Part shown: positions 25,847-35,283 of the stretch, piece after piece
Position numbering within the stretch: position 1 is the stretch's first letter
Layout: the number at the start of each line of letters is the position of its first letter
DNA from: JAMZMI01 sp039944535
Lineage (GTDB): Bacteria > Bacteroidota > Bacteroidia > Cytophagales > Cyclobacteriaceae
Assembly (NCBI GenBank): GCA_039944535.1
Contig: JBDUYP010000014.1
Span: 124,001-188,000, forward strand
Length of the DNA stretch: 64,000 nt
Direction of reading: 5' to 3'
Made by a program: the position numbers and the translations under genes
Notes under the pieces: generated by a model
Seen by the model: the letters and a program-made list of their open reading frames with translations, nothing else
Database searches by the model: none
What the model was told of the DNA's origin: nothing

Positions 25847-27460
25847 ATGTCCAAAGCAAAATACATTTTCGTTACGGGTGGCGTAACTTCCTCTCTTGGA
25901 AAAGGGATCATTTCAGCATCACTAGGTAAACTTCTACAAGCACGAGGCTTATCAGTTACGATCCAAAAATTCGATCCATATATCAACATTGATCCAGGCA
26001 CGCTTAATCCGTATGAGCACGGTGAATGCTATGTGACAGATGATGGTGCTGAGACCGATTTGGATCTGGGCCATTACGAAAGATTCCTGAATATCCCCAC
26101 CTCCCAAGCCAATAACGTTACCACAGGCCGTATATACTATAATGTAATTCAAAAGGAGCGTGAAGGTGAGTTTTTAGGTAAAACTGTGCAGGTTGTTCCC
26201 CACATTACTGATGAGATCAAAAATAACATCTATAAGCTTGGTGATACAGGAAAATTTGATGTAGTCATTACCGAAATAGGTGGATGTGTAGGTGATATAG
26301 AGTCACTCCCATTCATAGAAGCGGTTCGTCAGGCCAGACTGGAGTTAGGGCCCACCAACTGCATCTCTATACATTTAACGTTGGTACCATACTTAAAAAC
26401 TGCAGGAGAGCTTAAGACTAAACCGACTCAACACTCTGTTAAAGAATTGTTGGAGGCGGGAGTTCAGCCTGACATCCTGGTATGTCGCTCTGAGCACCAC
26501 TTGGATACAGATATCAGAAAAAAGTTAGCCCTGTTTTGCAACGTCCCTTTCAATTCTGTGATTGAGGCCAGAGATGCCGATTCCATCTATGATGTGCCGA
26601 TTTTAATGAGAAAGGAAAAGCTTGATGAGCGCGTGCTCTCCAAGTTTAAGATGTCTTACAAAAAAGAGCCAAAGATTGATCAATGGAAAGAGTTTCTAGG
26701 AAGGCTCAAAAACCCAACCAGCGAGGTTAGAATTGGCCTGGTTGGGAAATATGTGGAGCTTAAAGATGCTTACAAATCTATAGCCGAGTCCTTCATTCAC
26801 GCAGGTGCTCACAATGAATGTAAAGTCAGACTTGATTGGATTCACGCAGAGGATGTGACAGAAGAGAATGCATCCAAAATGCTCAGCCATCTGGATGGCA
26901 TCCTGGTAGCTCCCGGCTTTGGAGAAAGAGGGATCGAAGGTAAAATCTCTACTGTAAAATATGCCCGTGAAAACAAAGTTCCATTTTTCGGTATTTGCCT
27001 GGGTATGCAGTGTGCTGTTATTGAGTTTGCCAGAAATGTGCTTGGATACAAAAAGGCAAACAGCAGTGAGATGGACAAAAAAACCAAGTATCCTGTGATT
27101 GATCTGATGGAAGATCAAAAAGGCATCATCAATATGGGCGGAACCATGAGATTGGGTGCTTATATTTGCCAGCTTAAAAAAGGCACAAAAGCCAATGGTG
27201 TTTATGGAACTCAAAAAATATCCGAACGTCACAGACACAGATATGAGTTCAATAGCAAATTTCTAGAGGCTTATGAGGAAGCAGGTATGATAGCATCAGG
27301 TATAAACCCGGAAACCAATTTGGTAGAGATAGTGGAGTTAAAAGACCACCCGTGGTTTGTTGGAAGTCAATTTCACCCTGAGCTCAAATCGACCGTACTA
27401 AACCCTCACCCCCTATTTGTAAAATTCGTAAAAGCTGCGATGATAAATAAAAAGCAGTAA
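25847..27460 (+). CDS. pyrG: CTP synthase
   Basis: Makes CTP from UTP, ATP and glutamine in the cytosol. 537 residues, the normal length. The N-terminal synthase domain begins KYIFVTGGVTSSLGKGI (P-loop) and has the GHYERF and QVVPHITDEIK segments; the C-terminal class-I glutaminase domain (about 290-535) has the nucleophile Cys in FFGICLGMQCA and the His/Glu pair in GSQFHPELKS. It precedes yidC by 26 nt on the same strand. The assignment is firm. Confidence 0.98.
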   Translation: MSKAKYIFVTGGVTSSLGKGIISASLGKLLQARGLSVTIQKFDPYINIDPGTLNPYEHGECYVTDDGAETDLDLGHYERFLNIPTSQANNVTTGRIYYNVIQKEREGEFLGKTVQVVPHITDEIKNNIYKLGDTGKFDVVITEIGGCVGDIESLPFIEAVRQARLELGPTNCISIHLTLVPYLKTAGELKTKPTQHSVKELLEAGVQPDILVCRSEHHLDTDIRKKLALFCNVPFNSVIEARDADSIYDVPILMRKEKLDERVLSKFKMSYKKEPKIDQWKEFLGRLKNPTSEVRIGLVGKYVELKDAYKSIAESFIHAGAHNECKVRLDWIHAEDVTEENASKMLSHLDGILVAPGFGERGIEGKISTVKYARENKVPFFGICLGMQCAVIEFARNVLGYKKANSSEMDKKTKYPVIDLMEDQKGIINMGGTMRLGAYICQLKKGTKANGVYGTQKISERHRHRYEFNSKFLEAYEEAGMIASGINPETNLVEIVELKDHPWFVGSQFHPELKSTVLNPHPLFVKFVKAAMINKKQ

Positions 27461-27486
27461 TTCAAATTAGATATTATTGATTAATC

Positions 27487-29316
27487 ATGGATAGAAATCA
27501 AATCATCGGTTTGGTTGTGATGTTGGTATTCATCACTATTTACTTTCAGTTTTTTGCACCCGAACCACCAGCAAAACAACCGATTCCTACAGAGGAATCT
27601 ACCCCACCAGACACCTCCAATAGTCAGGCATCTGTTGAGCAAAGCAGCCCAGCACTGACAGATAGTGCTGTGTCTAAATTAAATGAAATGGAATATGGCC
27701 TTTTTTCGCCCAATGCTTCTGGTGAGGAAAAGGAAATCATGATCGAAACCACAGACCTATCTTTAAAACTTAGCACGGAAGGTGGTTTGATTAAGGAAAT
27801 AACACTTAAGAAATTCAAAGACTTCTTGGGCAATCCGCTTGTGCTTCTTGATGAGAATCACAGCACTCAGCATTTCCGAGTGGGACACCTGTCCAAAACC
27901 ATAGACCTCTCTGACCTGTACTTTGAGACAACAAGCAGTTCCGCAAATGTCGCTCAGGACGACTCACTTAAGGTTCTATTCACGCTACCATTGGAGTCAG
28001 GCCGGTCTATTTCATACGAATACACCATCCCTGGATCGGGATATGAAATCGGCATGAAAGTGAGACAATCCGGCATGGAGAGCGTTGTGGAAAATAGCCT
28101 CAGCTTTGATTGGGAGCAAAAAATGAACCGGGTAGAGAAAGACTTCAAAGACGCCAGAAACCGCTCTACGGTGAAGTACCGGTTTACAGACGGTGATGTA
28201 GATGAACTATCGGCTACCTCAACTGACAAGGAATCAGAATCTTTTGACTCGCCCACCAACTGGGTATCTTTCCGTCAAAAGTTCTTCACAGCTGCAATAA
28301 TCTCAACTGTTCCCTTTCCCGCAGGAAATGTATCATCAGTTGTTGACTTTAGTGACTCCACGGCTGTCAAAAATGTAACCATGAGCATGAATATGTCTTA
28401 TGGTGATTTCATTGGCAACAATACCGATTTGAAATTCTATTACGGGCCTAACAATTATGCTAAACTAAAAACTGTAGCCTCAGATTTTGGTGAAAACGTA
28501 GAGCTGGGATGGAGCATACTTTCTTGGATCAATAAATTTGCGATTATTCCTATTTTCCATTTTCTGGAAAAATACATCTCTAATTATGGTGTGATCATCA
28601 TCATCATGGTTATCATACTTAAGCTCGTACTATCTCCTCTTACCTACACATCTCACATGGGTATGGCCAAGATGAGAGTGCTAAAACCCGAATTAGATGA
28701 AATAAAGGAAAAGCATGATGGCGACCAGCAAAAAGCTCAACAAGAGCAAATGGCACTGTATCAAAAAGTGGGTATAAACCCATTGAGTGGCTGCATTCCT
28801 ATGGTACTACAAATGCCTATACTTTTTGCCATGTTCTATTTCTTTCCTAACTCGATAGAGCTAAGGCAGGAAAGCTTCCTTTGGGCGCATGACCTATCCA
28901 CGTATGACAGCATTTTAGACCTGCCTTTCACCATTCCTTTTTATGGTGATCATATCAGTTTATTCACCTTACTCATGACTGCATCGACTATACTTTACAC
29001 ATGGTCAAACAGTCAAATGACAGCATCGGTACAGGGCCCTATGAAAACCCTCCAGTACCTCATGCCGATCATGTTTTTGTTCTTCCTGAACAGCTACTCT
29101 TCAGGGTTGACTTTTTATTATTTTGTTTCAAACATTGTTTCTTTTGGTCAAATTGCGCTCTTCAGAAAACTAATTGATGAAGACAAAATCAAGAAAATCC
29201 TGGAAGAAAACAGAAAGAAAAACGCCAATAAAAAGAAATCCTCCTTTCAGCAAAGATTAGAAGACGCGATGAAGGCTCAGGATCAGAAAAAAAAGAAGCC
29301 TAAAAAAGGAAAGTAA
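27487..29316 (+). CDS. yidC: Membrane protein insertase YidC
   Basis: Inserts and folds inner-membrane proteins, alone or with SecYEG. 609 residues: an N-terminal helix (MDRNQIIGLVVMLVFITIYF), a low-complexity linker, a large periplasmic beta domain (about 75-345), then the conserved insertase core of five helices with the hydrophilic cytoplasmic hairpin (LKPELDEIKEKHDGDQQKAQ) and NPLSGCIPMVLQMPILFAMF. The C-terminal tail is Lys rich (KKKKPKKGK), as expected for ribosome contact. A clear terminator follows the gene. Confidence 0.97.
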   Translation: MDRNQIIGLVVMLVFITIYFQFFAPEPPAKQPIPTEESTPPDTSNSQASVEQSSPALTDSAVSKLNEMEYGLFSPNASGEEKEIMIETTDLSLKLSTEGGLIKEITLKKFKDFLGNPLVLLDENHSTQHFRVGHLSKTIDLSDLYFETTSSSANVAQDDSLKVLFTLPLESGRSISYEYTIPGSGYEIGMKVRQSGMESVVENSLSFDWEQKMNRVEKDFKDARNRSTVKYRFTDGDVDELSATSTDKESESFDSPTNWVSFRQKFFTAAIISTVPFPAGNVSSVVDFSDSTAVKNVTMSMNMSYGDFIGNNTDLKFYYGPNNYAKLKTVASDFGENVELGWSILSWINKFAIIPIFHFLEKYISNYGVIIIIMVIILKLVLSPLTYTSHMGMAKMRVLKPELDEIKEKHDGDQQKAQQEQMALYQKVGINPLSGCIPMVLQMPILFAMFYFFPNSIELRQESFLWAHDLSTYDSILDLPFTIPFYGDHISLFTLLMTASTILYTWSNSQMTASVQGPMKTLQYLMPIMFLFFLNSYSSGLTFYYFVSNIVSFGQIALFRKLIDEDKIKKILEENRKKNANKKKSSFQQRLEDAMKAQDQKKKKPKKGK

Positions 29317-29376
29317 TCAACTAGTTATGCACATACCAAGTGTTAATTAATTGATTATTAACCTAATAGAATTGAG

Positions 29377-29400
29377 CCCCGGAATACTCCGGGGTTTTCT
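29377..29400 (+). terminator. Rho-independent terminator after yidC
   Basis: Stem CCCCGGA / TCCGGGG (7 bp) with loop ATAC, then TTTTCTTTTAT. It separates pyrG-yidC from the parA operon. Confidence 0.85.
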
Positions 29401-29434
29401 TTTATCCATAAGTCTATCTTCTGCATATGTTGGA

Positions 29435-29442
29435 TATATTTG
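29435..29442 (+). promoter_or_regulatory. -7 element of the parA operon promoter
   Basis: TATATTTG matches TAnnTTTG; it lies between the yidC terminator and parA, 46 nt before the ATG. The -33 is not obvious. Confidence 0.45.
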
Positions 29443-29488
29443 TGTTCTTTCCTTTTAAGGACTAGTCACTCAACTTCATAATTCAACT

Positions 29489-30265
29489 ATGGGTAAAATA
29501 ATTGCAATAGCAAATCAAAAAGGCGGTGTTGGTAAAACAACAACAGCTATCAATCTTGCGGCTAGTTTGGCTGCTTTGGAGCTCAAAACCCTAATTGTAG
29601 ATGCCGATCCACAGGCCAATGCAACCTCAGGGGTTGGAAGAAATCCCAAGGAAGTTGAAAACAGCATTTATGAGTGCATGGTGGATGGCGTGGATCCAAA
29701 GGAATGCATTGTAAAAACGGATATTAAATATCTTGACCTTTTGCCGTCTCACATAGATTTGGTTGGTGCCGAAGTGGAAATGGTGAGCATAGCCAAGCGA
29801 GAAGAGAAAATGAAAATCGCTTTGAAAGAAGTGAAGAAAAATTACGACTATGTAATCATTGACTGTTCGCCATCATTGGGACTGATAACAGTAAATGCCT
29901 TAACTGCAGCGGATTCCATAATCGTGCCTGTACAGTGCGAGTATTTTGCTCTGGAAGGTCTGGGCAAATTGCTCAATACTATCAAAATCATTCAAGGACG
30001 ATTGAATCCTGACCTTGCAATAGAAGGAATACTACTGACCATGTATGACCTGAGATTGAACTTATCCAATCAGGTGGTAACGGAAGTGAAAACGCACTTC
30101 AAATCGATGGTTTTCGATACTTTGATTCCTAGAAACATCAAATTAAGTGAGTCTCCTAGTTTCGGAGTACCTGCCATAGCACACGATGCAGACAGCAAAG
30201 GAGCCCTATCCTATCTGAATTTGGCAAAAGAGATCATGGAAAGAAATCAAGTAAAAGCTGCATAA
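29489..30265 (+). CDS. parA: Chromosome-partitioning ATPase ParA (Soj)
   Basis: Deviant-Walker ATPase that acts with ParB in chromosome segregation. 258 residues. The P-loop KGGVGKTTTAINLA carries the signature Lys; LIVDADPQANATSG is the A' motif, VIIDCSPSLG the Walker B. The nonspecific DNA-binding C-terminal region is intact. It lies 9 nt before parB, the usual pair. No N-terminal HTH, so this is the short chromosomal (Soj) type. Confidence 0.97.
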   Translation: MGKIIAIANQKGGVGKTTTAINLAASLAALELKTLIVDADPQANATSGVGRNPKEVENSIYECMVDGVDPKECIVKTDIKYLDLLPSHIDLVGAEVEMVSIAKREEKMKIALKEVKKNYDYVIIDCSPSLGLITVNALTAADSIIVPVQCEYFALEGLGKLLNTIKIIQGRLNPDLAIEGILLTMYDLRLNLSNQVVTEVKTHFKSMVFDTLIPRNIKLSESPSFGVPAIAHDADSKGALSYLNLAKEIMERNQVKAA

Positions 30266-30274
30266 AAGATCATC

Positions 30275-31159
30275 ATGGCGGAAAAGTGGAAAAAGAGAAC
30301 GGGTTTAGGAAGAGGTCTGGGTGCACTGCTTGAAGACAATGAGGAAAAAGAAACGTTAAGTGGGTCTGGGGCGACCATCAGAGGTGCCATCAGCGAAATA
30401 GCGTTGGAGCAAATCGAGGTTAACCCGTTTCAACCAAGAACCGATTTCAATCAAACTGCACTTGAGGAACTAGCCGAATCTATTCGCGTTCAGGGCATCA
30501 TACAGCCTATCACTGTTCGTGCACTAAGCGAAAACGAGTTTCAGTTGATTTCAGGTGAGAGGAGATTTCAAGCTTCAAAGCTCGCCGGATTAGAAAAGAT
30601 TCCAGCTTATATCAGAACAGCAGATGACCAGCAGATGCTGGAAATGGCGCTTATTGAAAACATTCAAAGAGAAAACCTCAATGCAATTGAGATCGCTCTG
30701 AGTTACCAACGCCTGCTGGCCGAGTGTGACTTAAAGCAGGAGGAGCTCGGAGATCGCGTTGGAAAAAACAGAAGCACTGTAAATAACTACCTAAGATTAC
30801 TCAAGCTCCCGCCGGATATTCAGATAGCCCTGCGAGACGGAAAGATTTCCATGGGTCACGCCCGTGCCATCATCAACATTGAGAATGTAGATCTACAGCT
30901 AGATATTTTCAAAAAAATACTCAGTCAGGATCTGTCTGTAAGGAAGGTTGAAGAATTAGTTAGAGGATCGGGGAAAGAGAAACCAACCGCTTCACCTAAG
31001 TCTTCTGATCCAGAAATATCTAAGTTGCAGACTAAGCTAACGTCCCATTTTGGAACAAAGATTTCAATAAAAGCGGATGCCAACAACAAGGGTGAGATCA
31101 AAATTCCGTTTGTATCTTCGGATGAACTCAACAGAATACTTGACTTACTCAATCTCTAA
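30275..31159 (+). CDS. parB: Chromosome-partitioning protein ParB (Spo0J)
   Basis: CTP-dependent DNA clamp that binds parS sites and stimulates ParA. 294 residues: a basic N-terminus (KRTGLGRGLGALL) that contacts ParA, the CTPase domain with NPFQPRTDF and GERRFQASKLAG, ENIQRENLNAIEIALSYQRL, the HTH (QEELGDRVGKNRSTVNNYLRLLKLP) and a C-terminal dimerisation domain. The second Arg of the usual GERRxRA CTP motif is Gln here. I saw no clear parS site in the window. Confidence 0.97.
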   Translation: MAEKWKKRTGLGRGLGALLEDNEEKETLSGSGATIRGAISEIALEQIEVNPFQPRTDFNQTALEELAESIRVQGIIQPITVRALSENEFQLISGERRFQASKLAGLEKIPAYIRTADDQQMLEMALIENIQRENLNAIEIALSYQRLLAECDLKQEELGDRVGKNRSTVNNYLRLLKLPPDIQIALRDGKISMGHARAIINIENVDLQLDIFKKILSQDLSVRKVEELVRGSGKEKPTASPKSSDPEISKLQTKLTSHFGTKISIKADANNKGEIKIPFVSSDELNRILDLLNL

Positions 31160-31160
31160 A

Positions 31161-31745
31161 ATGAGAATTAGGGTTTTATTTGGAGCTTTATTGTTCTGCC
31201 TGTCATGGAACATTCAGGCTCAGATAAGCAAATCGGACTCTATTTTTTTAATGACCGACAATACTGTTCTGGAGTTTGAGTCGGTTTCCGATCTAGACCC
31301 CTACAAGGCTGCATTTTTCTCAGCGATTCTTCCGGGTTTAGGACAAGCATACAACAACCAATACTGGAAAATCCCACTTATCTACGGAGGTGGGGTGATT
31401 TTTGCTCACTATATCAATTACAACCATCGGATATATCAGGAGATGCAAAATGCGCTGATCGCGGAAACGGATGATAGCGAGCTTACGGTGAATTTCTACT
31501 CAGATTACTTCAGTTCTGAAACTACACTCGAAAGAAACCGAGATGTATTTAGGCGAAATCGAGACTTTCTAATCATACTGACTTCAGCATTTTATCTACT
31601 CAATGTGGTGGACGCACACGTGTCAGCTCACTTGAACGAATTTGATGTGAATGAGAACCTTTCCATGACGATATCCCCATCTATTCAATCAACTCTATTA
31701 TTTTCGCGTTCGGCAGGGTTTACTGTCTCTTTAAATTTTAAGTAA
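31161..31745 (+). CDS. DUF5683 membrane protein
   Basis: 194 residues from ATG 31161, one nt after the parB stop; the longer open frame beginning inside parB is not used because the protein starts with a good signal sequence here (RVLFGALLFCLSWNIQAQ). PYKAAFFSAILPGLGQAYNN followed by YWKIPLIYGGGVIF is the hallmark of DUF5683, a family usually found between parB and dapB in Bacteroidota. One or two further hydrophobic segments follow. Function unknown; the fixed neighbourhood suggests a cell-envelope or growth role. It overlaps dapB by one nt (TAATG). Confidence 0.85.
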   Translation: MRIRVLFGALLFCLSWNIQAQISKSDSIFLMTDNTVLEFESVSDLDPYKAAFFSAILPGLGQAYNNQYWKIPLIYGGGVIFAHYINYNHRIYQEMQNALIAETDDSELTVNFYSDYFSSETTLERNRDVFRRNRDFLIILTSAFYLLNVVDAHVSAHLNEFDVNENLSMTISPSIQSTLLFSRSAGFTVSLNFK

Positions 31746-32464
31746 TGCGAATAGCACTAGTGGGTTACGGCAAGATGGGCAAAGCGATAGAAGCGTTGGC
31801 CATCGGTGCAGGACATCAAATATCAAAAATCATTGATGCAGACAATGCCTCTGATATCGGGAAAATTTCCCCCGACAATACGGACGTGGCAATTGAGTTT
31901 TCTCAGCCATCAACGGCTTATGATAATATAAAAACACTCGTTGGAAATGGAGTCACTACCATGGTGGGCACTACGGGTTGGCTCGATCATTATGATGAGA
32001 TTGCCAACCTCTGCAAAAAAAACGAAGGAACTTTCCTTTATGCTTCAAACTACAGCATTGGGGTCAACCTTTTCTTTGAACTAAACAAATGGTTGGCAGA
32101 GCGAATGGCCTCACTTGGAGGGTTCGGTGTAGAAATGGAAGAAATCCACCATACCGAAAAGAAAGACTCACCCAGCGGCACTGCTATCACGCTTGCTGAA
32201 GGCGTTCTTGCAAACAATTCTAGTAAAAAACGCTGGGTCAATGAAAAGACTGACGACAAGGACTCAATCGGTATCATTTCGCTGAGAGAACCTGGCGTGC
32301 CCGGCACCCACACTGTCAATTATCATTCTCCTTTAGAGAGTATTGAGATCAAGCACACTGCCCATAACAGAAAAGTTTTTGCAGCAGGTGTAATAAAAGT
32401 GGCCGAATGGATCACTAACCAGTCAGGTGTATTAACAATGGAAGATTTTATAAAACAATCATAG
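31745..32464 (+). CDS. dapB: 4-hydroxy-tetrahydrodipicolinate reductase
   Basis: NAD(P)H-dependent reductase of the diaminopimelate/lysine pathway, supplying meso-DAP for peptidoglycan. 239 residues. The Rossmann motif is GYGKMGKAIE; the catalytic segment is EIHHTEKKDSPSGTAITLAE with the His pair, Lys and PSGTA. It lies in the parA-parB-DUF5683-dapB-lepB string, and its start overlaps the preceding stop, so expression is coupled. Confidence 0.97.
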   Translation: MRIALVGYGKMGKAIEALAIGAGHQISKIIDADNASDIGKISPDNTDVAIEFSQPSTAYDNIKTLVGNGVTTMVGTTGWLDHYDEIANLCKKNEGTFLYASNYSIGVNLFFELNKWLAERMASLGGFGVEMEEIHHTEKKDSPSGTAITLAEGVLANNSSKKRWVNEKTDDKDSIGIISLREPGVPGTHTVNYHSPLESIEIKHTAHNRKVFAAGVIKVAEWITNQSGVLTMEDFIKQS

Positions 32465-33940
32465 ATGTATTTCAACGATTTTAGCCCCGCATTTGTCATT
32501 ATTTTCTTACTGGTATGGTATGCATGTCAGGGATTGGCATATCAGAAGTTTTTCGAGAAAGCCGGAGAAAAAGGCTGGATCGGCTGGGTGCCGTTTTACA
32601 ATTACTACATCCACATGAAAATAATTGGCAGACCAACATGGTGGGTCGCCTTGCTTTTCGTTCCTGTGGTCAACTTCTTCATTGCGCTTACGGCACACCT
32701 CGACCTGCTAAAGTCATTTGGCCGCTACTCATATTTTGATCAATCCGTAGGGGTAATTTTCGCACCATTCTATATGGTTTATATCGCCTTTTCAAAAGCC
32801 GAATATCAAGGAAAAGCTACTGAAATGCCGAAGAGAAAACGAACCATTCCTCAAGAGTGGTTCGAAGCTATCGTATTCGCAGTGTTTGCTGCTACTTTCA
32901 TCAGATGGGTATTTATGGAAGCCTATGTCATCCCTACTCCTTCGATGGAAAAGTCTTTATTGGTTGGTGATTTTCTTTTTGTGAGTAAGATCAACTACGG
33001 TCCCCGCACTCCGAAAACACCACTTCAGATTCCTTTGACTCATGCTAAAATATGGGGAACCGAGTCACCATCATATATAGATGCGATCCAACTCCCTCAG
33101 CTAAGATTGCCTTCTTTGAGCAAAGTTGAGCGGAATGATGTGGTGGTTTTCAACTACCCCGTTGATGACATGTACAATGCCCGGCCAGATGAAGGTTTTC
33201 ACCCAAAAGACTTGAAAACACATTATATAAAGAGATGTGTAGCCATACCAGGTGATGTGATAGAAGTAAAGGCAGGTCAGGTATATATCAACGGAGAGGC
33301 GGGTGAAAACCCTGAGTTGATGCAGCACAACTACTTCATCAAGGCCAACAAGATTATCGCGGATCATAACTGGCAAAAAATCATTGACAAATACGATCTG
33401 CAGCAGGATTTGCGTCCAGTTAAACTACAAGGAGGTATCACGTCATTCTTTGTGATGACCAGCGCAGAAACAGCTGCGGAAATCGAAAAGTTAGATTTTG
33501 TAGAAAGTGTGAAAATTCAGCTTAGAGATTCAGCTCAAGTTGAAACCGACATCTTTCCGGACGCCAGGTACTACCCCTGGAACGCTGACAGATTCGGCCC
33601 TCTGGAAATACCCTACAGAGGCATGACCATCCAGGCTGATGAATACTCACTCGCAAAATACGGGTCTACAATAGAGGATTATGAAGAACTCGGTGATGTA
33701 AAAATCGATATAGACAAACTCTACATAAACGGCGAGCAAGTGTCAGATTATACCTTCACCAAAGACTATTATTTCATGATGGGTGACAACCGACACAACT
33801 CCGCTGACTCCCGATATTGGGGTTTTGTTCCAGAAGACTATGTCGTGGGAGAAGCTTCTTTCATCTGGATGTCGCTGGATGAGTCCAAAACATTTCTCAG
33901 AAAAATCAGATGGAGCAGGATTTTTAAAGGCATCAATTGA
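32465..33940 (+). CDS. lepB: Signal peptidase I
   Basis: Membrane protease that removes Sec signal peptides. 491 residues, long as usual in Bacteroidota. The N-terminal third is a multi-helix region with GWIGWVPFYNYYIHMK and a Trp-rich helix (about 1-110) not found in short LepB; the catalytic part begins near 130. Catalytic Ser160 is in VIPTPSMEKSLL and the general-base Lys256 in HYIKRCVAIPGDVIEV; the box E motif is MMGDNRHNSADSRYWGFVP. About 190 extra residues lie between the Lys box and box E. Its start directly follows the dapB stop. Confidence 0.96.
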   Translation: MYFNDFSPAFVIIFLLVWYACQGLAYQKFFEKAGEKGWIGWVPFYNYYIHMKIIGRPTWWVALLFVPVVNFFIALTAHLDLLKSFGRYSYFDQSVGVIFAPFYMVYIAFSKAEYQGKATEMPKRKRTIPQEWFEAIVFAVFAATFIRWVFMEAYVIPTPSMEKSLLVGDFLFVSKINYGPRTPKTPLQIPLTHAKIWGTESPSYIDAIQLPQLRLPSLSKVERNDVVVFNYPVDDMYNARPDEGFHPKDLKTHYIKRCVAIPGDVIEVKAGQVYINGEAGENPELMQHNYFIKANKIIADHNWQKIIDKYDLQQDLRPVKLQGGITSFFVMTSAETAAEIEKLDFVESVKIQLRDSAQVETDIFPDARYYPWNADRFGPLEIPYRGMTIQADEYSLAKYGSTIEDYEELGDVKIDIDKLYINGEQVSDYTFTKDYYFMMGDNRHNSADSRYWGFVPEDYVVGEASFIWMSLDESKTFLRKIRWSRIFKGIN

Positions 33941-33945
33941 TGCTT

Positions 33946-34104
33946 TTATTTAAAATATGCCACAACCATAAATAGCACAAGAAACAAAACAGCTCCACCA
34001 GCCATAAGCACAAGCATAGACAAAAAACCTTTCACCTTGCTCTGTTTCTCTCGTTGCTGTTCGTAAATATTGTAGTAGTAATGATCGTTGGGGTCAATGT
34101 CCAT
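33946..34104 (-). CDS. Small single-pass membrane protein
   Basis: 52 residues from ATG 34104 (MDIDPNDHYYYNIYEQQRE at the N-terminus) with one C-terminal helix, about 30-50 (LSMLVLMAGGAVLFLVLFMV). It is on the same strand as ung and starts 52 nt after it, and it converges on lepB with a 5-nt gap. A longer TTG-started form (34140) is possible. No family recognised. The soluble head plus a clean helix argue for a real gene. Confidence 0.55.
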   Translation of the reverse strand: MDIDPNDHYYYNIYEQQREKQSKVKGFLSMLVLMAGGAVLFLVLFMVVAYFK

Positions 34105-34155
34105 TATTGCAATTGTGGGTTCTCTTTTTAATACCTTCAAAAACCAAAGAGTAAC

Positions 34156-34818
34156 CTACCAGCTAATTTCTGCTCGTCCGGATGCTTGCAAAAAGTCATT
34201 CGTTTTAGAGAAAGGTTTACTGCCGAAAAAACCTCTATGTGCCGCAAAAGGTGATGGGTGTGGGCTCTGGATCACGTGATGTCTTTCTTTGTCAATAACC
34301 GCGCCTTTGTTTTGAGCATATGCACCCCATAGAATGAATACCAGTCCCTCCTTCTCTTCCGCCAACTTTTGAATAGCTGCATCTGTAAACTGCTCCCATC
34401 CTTTTTTTTGATGCGAACCCGCTTGTCGTGCCCGAACAGTCAACGTAGCATTCAATAACAGTACTCCCTGTTTTGCCCACCTCTCAAGGCTCCCATGTGG
34501 AGGAATTTCTTTACCCAGATCAGATTGAAGCTCCTTGAATATATTGAGCAATGACGGAGGAAGCGGAACACCTTCAGCCACAGAGAAACAAAGTCCATTT
34601 GCCTGACCGGGACCATGATAAGGGTCCTGACCGATGATTACAACCTTAACATCATCTACTGGACAAAAATCGAATGCCCTGAAAATCTGACTACCCGGTG
34701 GATATACTGTGCTATCAGCATATTCTGTCTTGACAAAATCTGTTAGTTGTTTGAAATAATCCTTTTCAAACTCATCTTTGAGTAATGTTTTCCACGACGT
34801 TTCAACCTTAACATTCAT
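34156..34818 (-). CDS. ung: Uracil-DNA glycosylase
   Basis: Family-1 UDG that removes uracil from DNA in base-excision repair. 220 residues from ATG 34818; a TTG four codons earlier is less likely. The catalytic motif VVIIGQDPYHGPGQANGLCFSV carries the general-base Asp, and PHPSPFAAHRGFFG is the DNA minor-groove/leucine-loop region with the catalytic His. The usual LLLNATLTVRARQAGSH is present. The assignment is firm. Confidence 0.97.
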   Translation of the reverse strand: MNVKVETSWKTLLKDEFEKDYFKQLTDFVKTEYADSTVYPPGSQIFRAFDFCPVDDVKVVIIGQDPYHGPGQANGLCFSVAEGVPLPPSLLNIFKELQSDLGKEIPPHGSLERWAKQGVLLLNATLTVRARQAGSHQKKGWEQFTDAAIQKLAEEKEGLVFILWGAYAQNKGAVIDKERHHVIQSPHPSPFAAHRGFFGSKPFSKTNDFLQASGRAEISW

Positions 34819-34845
34819 ATTTCTTAGCAATTCTTTTTAAGAATG

Positions 34846-34876
34846 TTGGCAAAATAAGAAAAGACGTCTAAATTTC
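34846..34876 (+). promoter_or_regulatory. Candidate promoter of apaG
   Basis: TTGG at 34846-34849, 19-nt spacer, TAAATTTC at 34869-34876: one mismatch each from TTTG and TAnnTTTG, 18 nt before the apaG start. Confidence 0.4.
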
Positions 34877-34894
34877 TTTCGTCAAAAGTTAGAG

Positions 34895-35281
34895 ATGGTA
34901 GTAGATATAACAAAAGGCATAAAAGTATCAGTAGAAACCGAATACCAACATGAGTATTCTAATCCTGCTCAGGATCACTTTGTTTTCACCTACCAAATCA
35001 CCATAGAAAACCTCTCCGACAAGACCATACAGCTACTTTCCAGACATTGGGATATCGTTGACCTGACCAACCCTAAAAGGGAAGTTGAAGGAGAAGGCGT
35101 CATTGGCAAACAGCCGATAATAGAACCCGGGCAGATGCACCAGTATGTTTCAGGATGCAATCTAAAATCCGGCTTGGGCAAAATGTCTGGCTTCTACACA
35201 ATGGAGCGAATGGTCGATGGCCAGCGCTTCTCTGTCAAAATACCACAATTTGATATGGTGGTGCCCTTCAAACTCAACTAA
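34895..35281 (+). CDS. apaG: ApaG-family protein
   Basis: 128-residue immunoglobulin-like protein of the ApaG/DUF525 family, cytosolic. Family signatures: FVFTYQITIENLSDKTIQLL, SRHWDIVDL, then GVIGKQPIIEPGQMHQYVSG and MSGFYTMER. ApaG proteins are linked to divalent-cation efflux and nucleotide-metabolite handling in other bacteria, but the biochemical role is unsettled. The gene is followed after 2 nt by a methyltransferase. Confidence 0.93.
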   Translation: MVVDITKGIKVSVETEYQHEYSNPAQDHFVFTYQITIENLSDKTIQLLSRHWDIVDLTNPKREVEGEGVIGKQPIIEPGQMHQYVSGCNLKSGLGKMSGFYTMERMVDGQRFSVKIPQFDMVVPFKLN

Positions 35282-35283
35282 GT

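Noticed and set aside
26696..27238. 180-codon open frame on the minus strand opposite pyrG
   Set aside because: Lies wholly inside the well-conserved CTP synthase gene; its translation has no signal, motif or spacing logic.
30550..30600. GERRFQA in ParB as a sign of a non-functional CTPase
   Set aside because: Only one residue differs from GERRxRA, the rest of the protein is intact and the gene sits in the conserved par operon, so a lineage variant is more likely.
31077..31160. Open frame start of the DUF5683 gene inside parB
   Set aside because: The signal peptide begins at ATG 31161, one nt after the parB stop; the upstream part is a shadow of parB.
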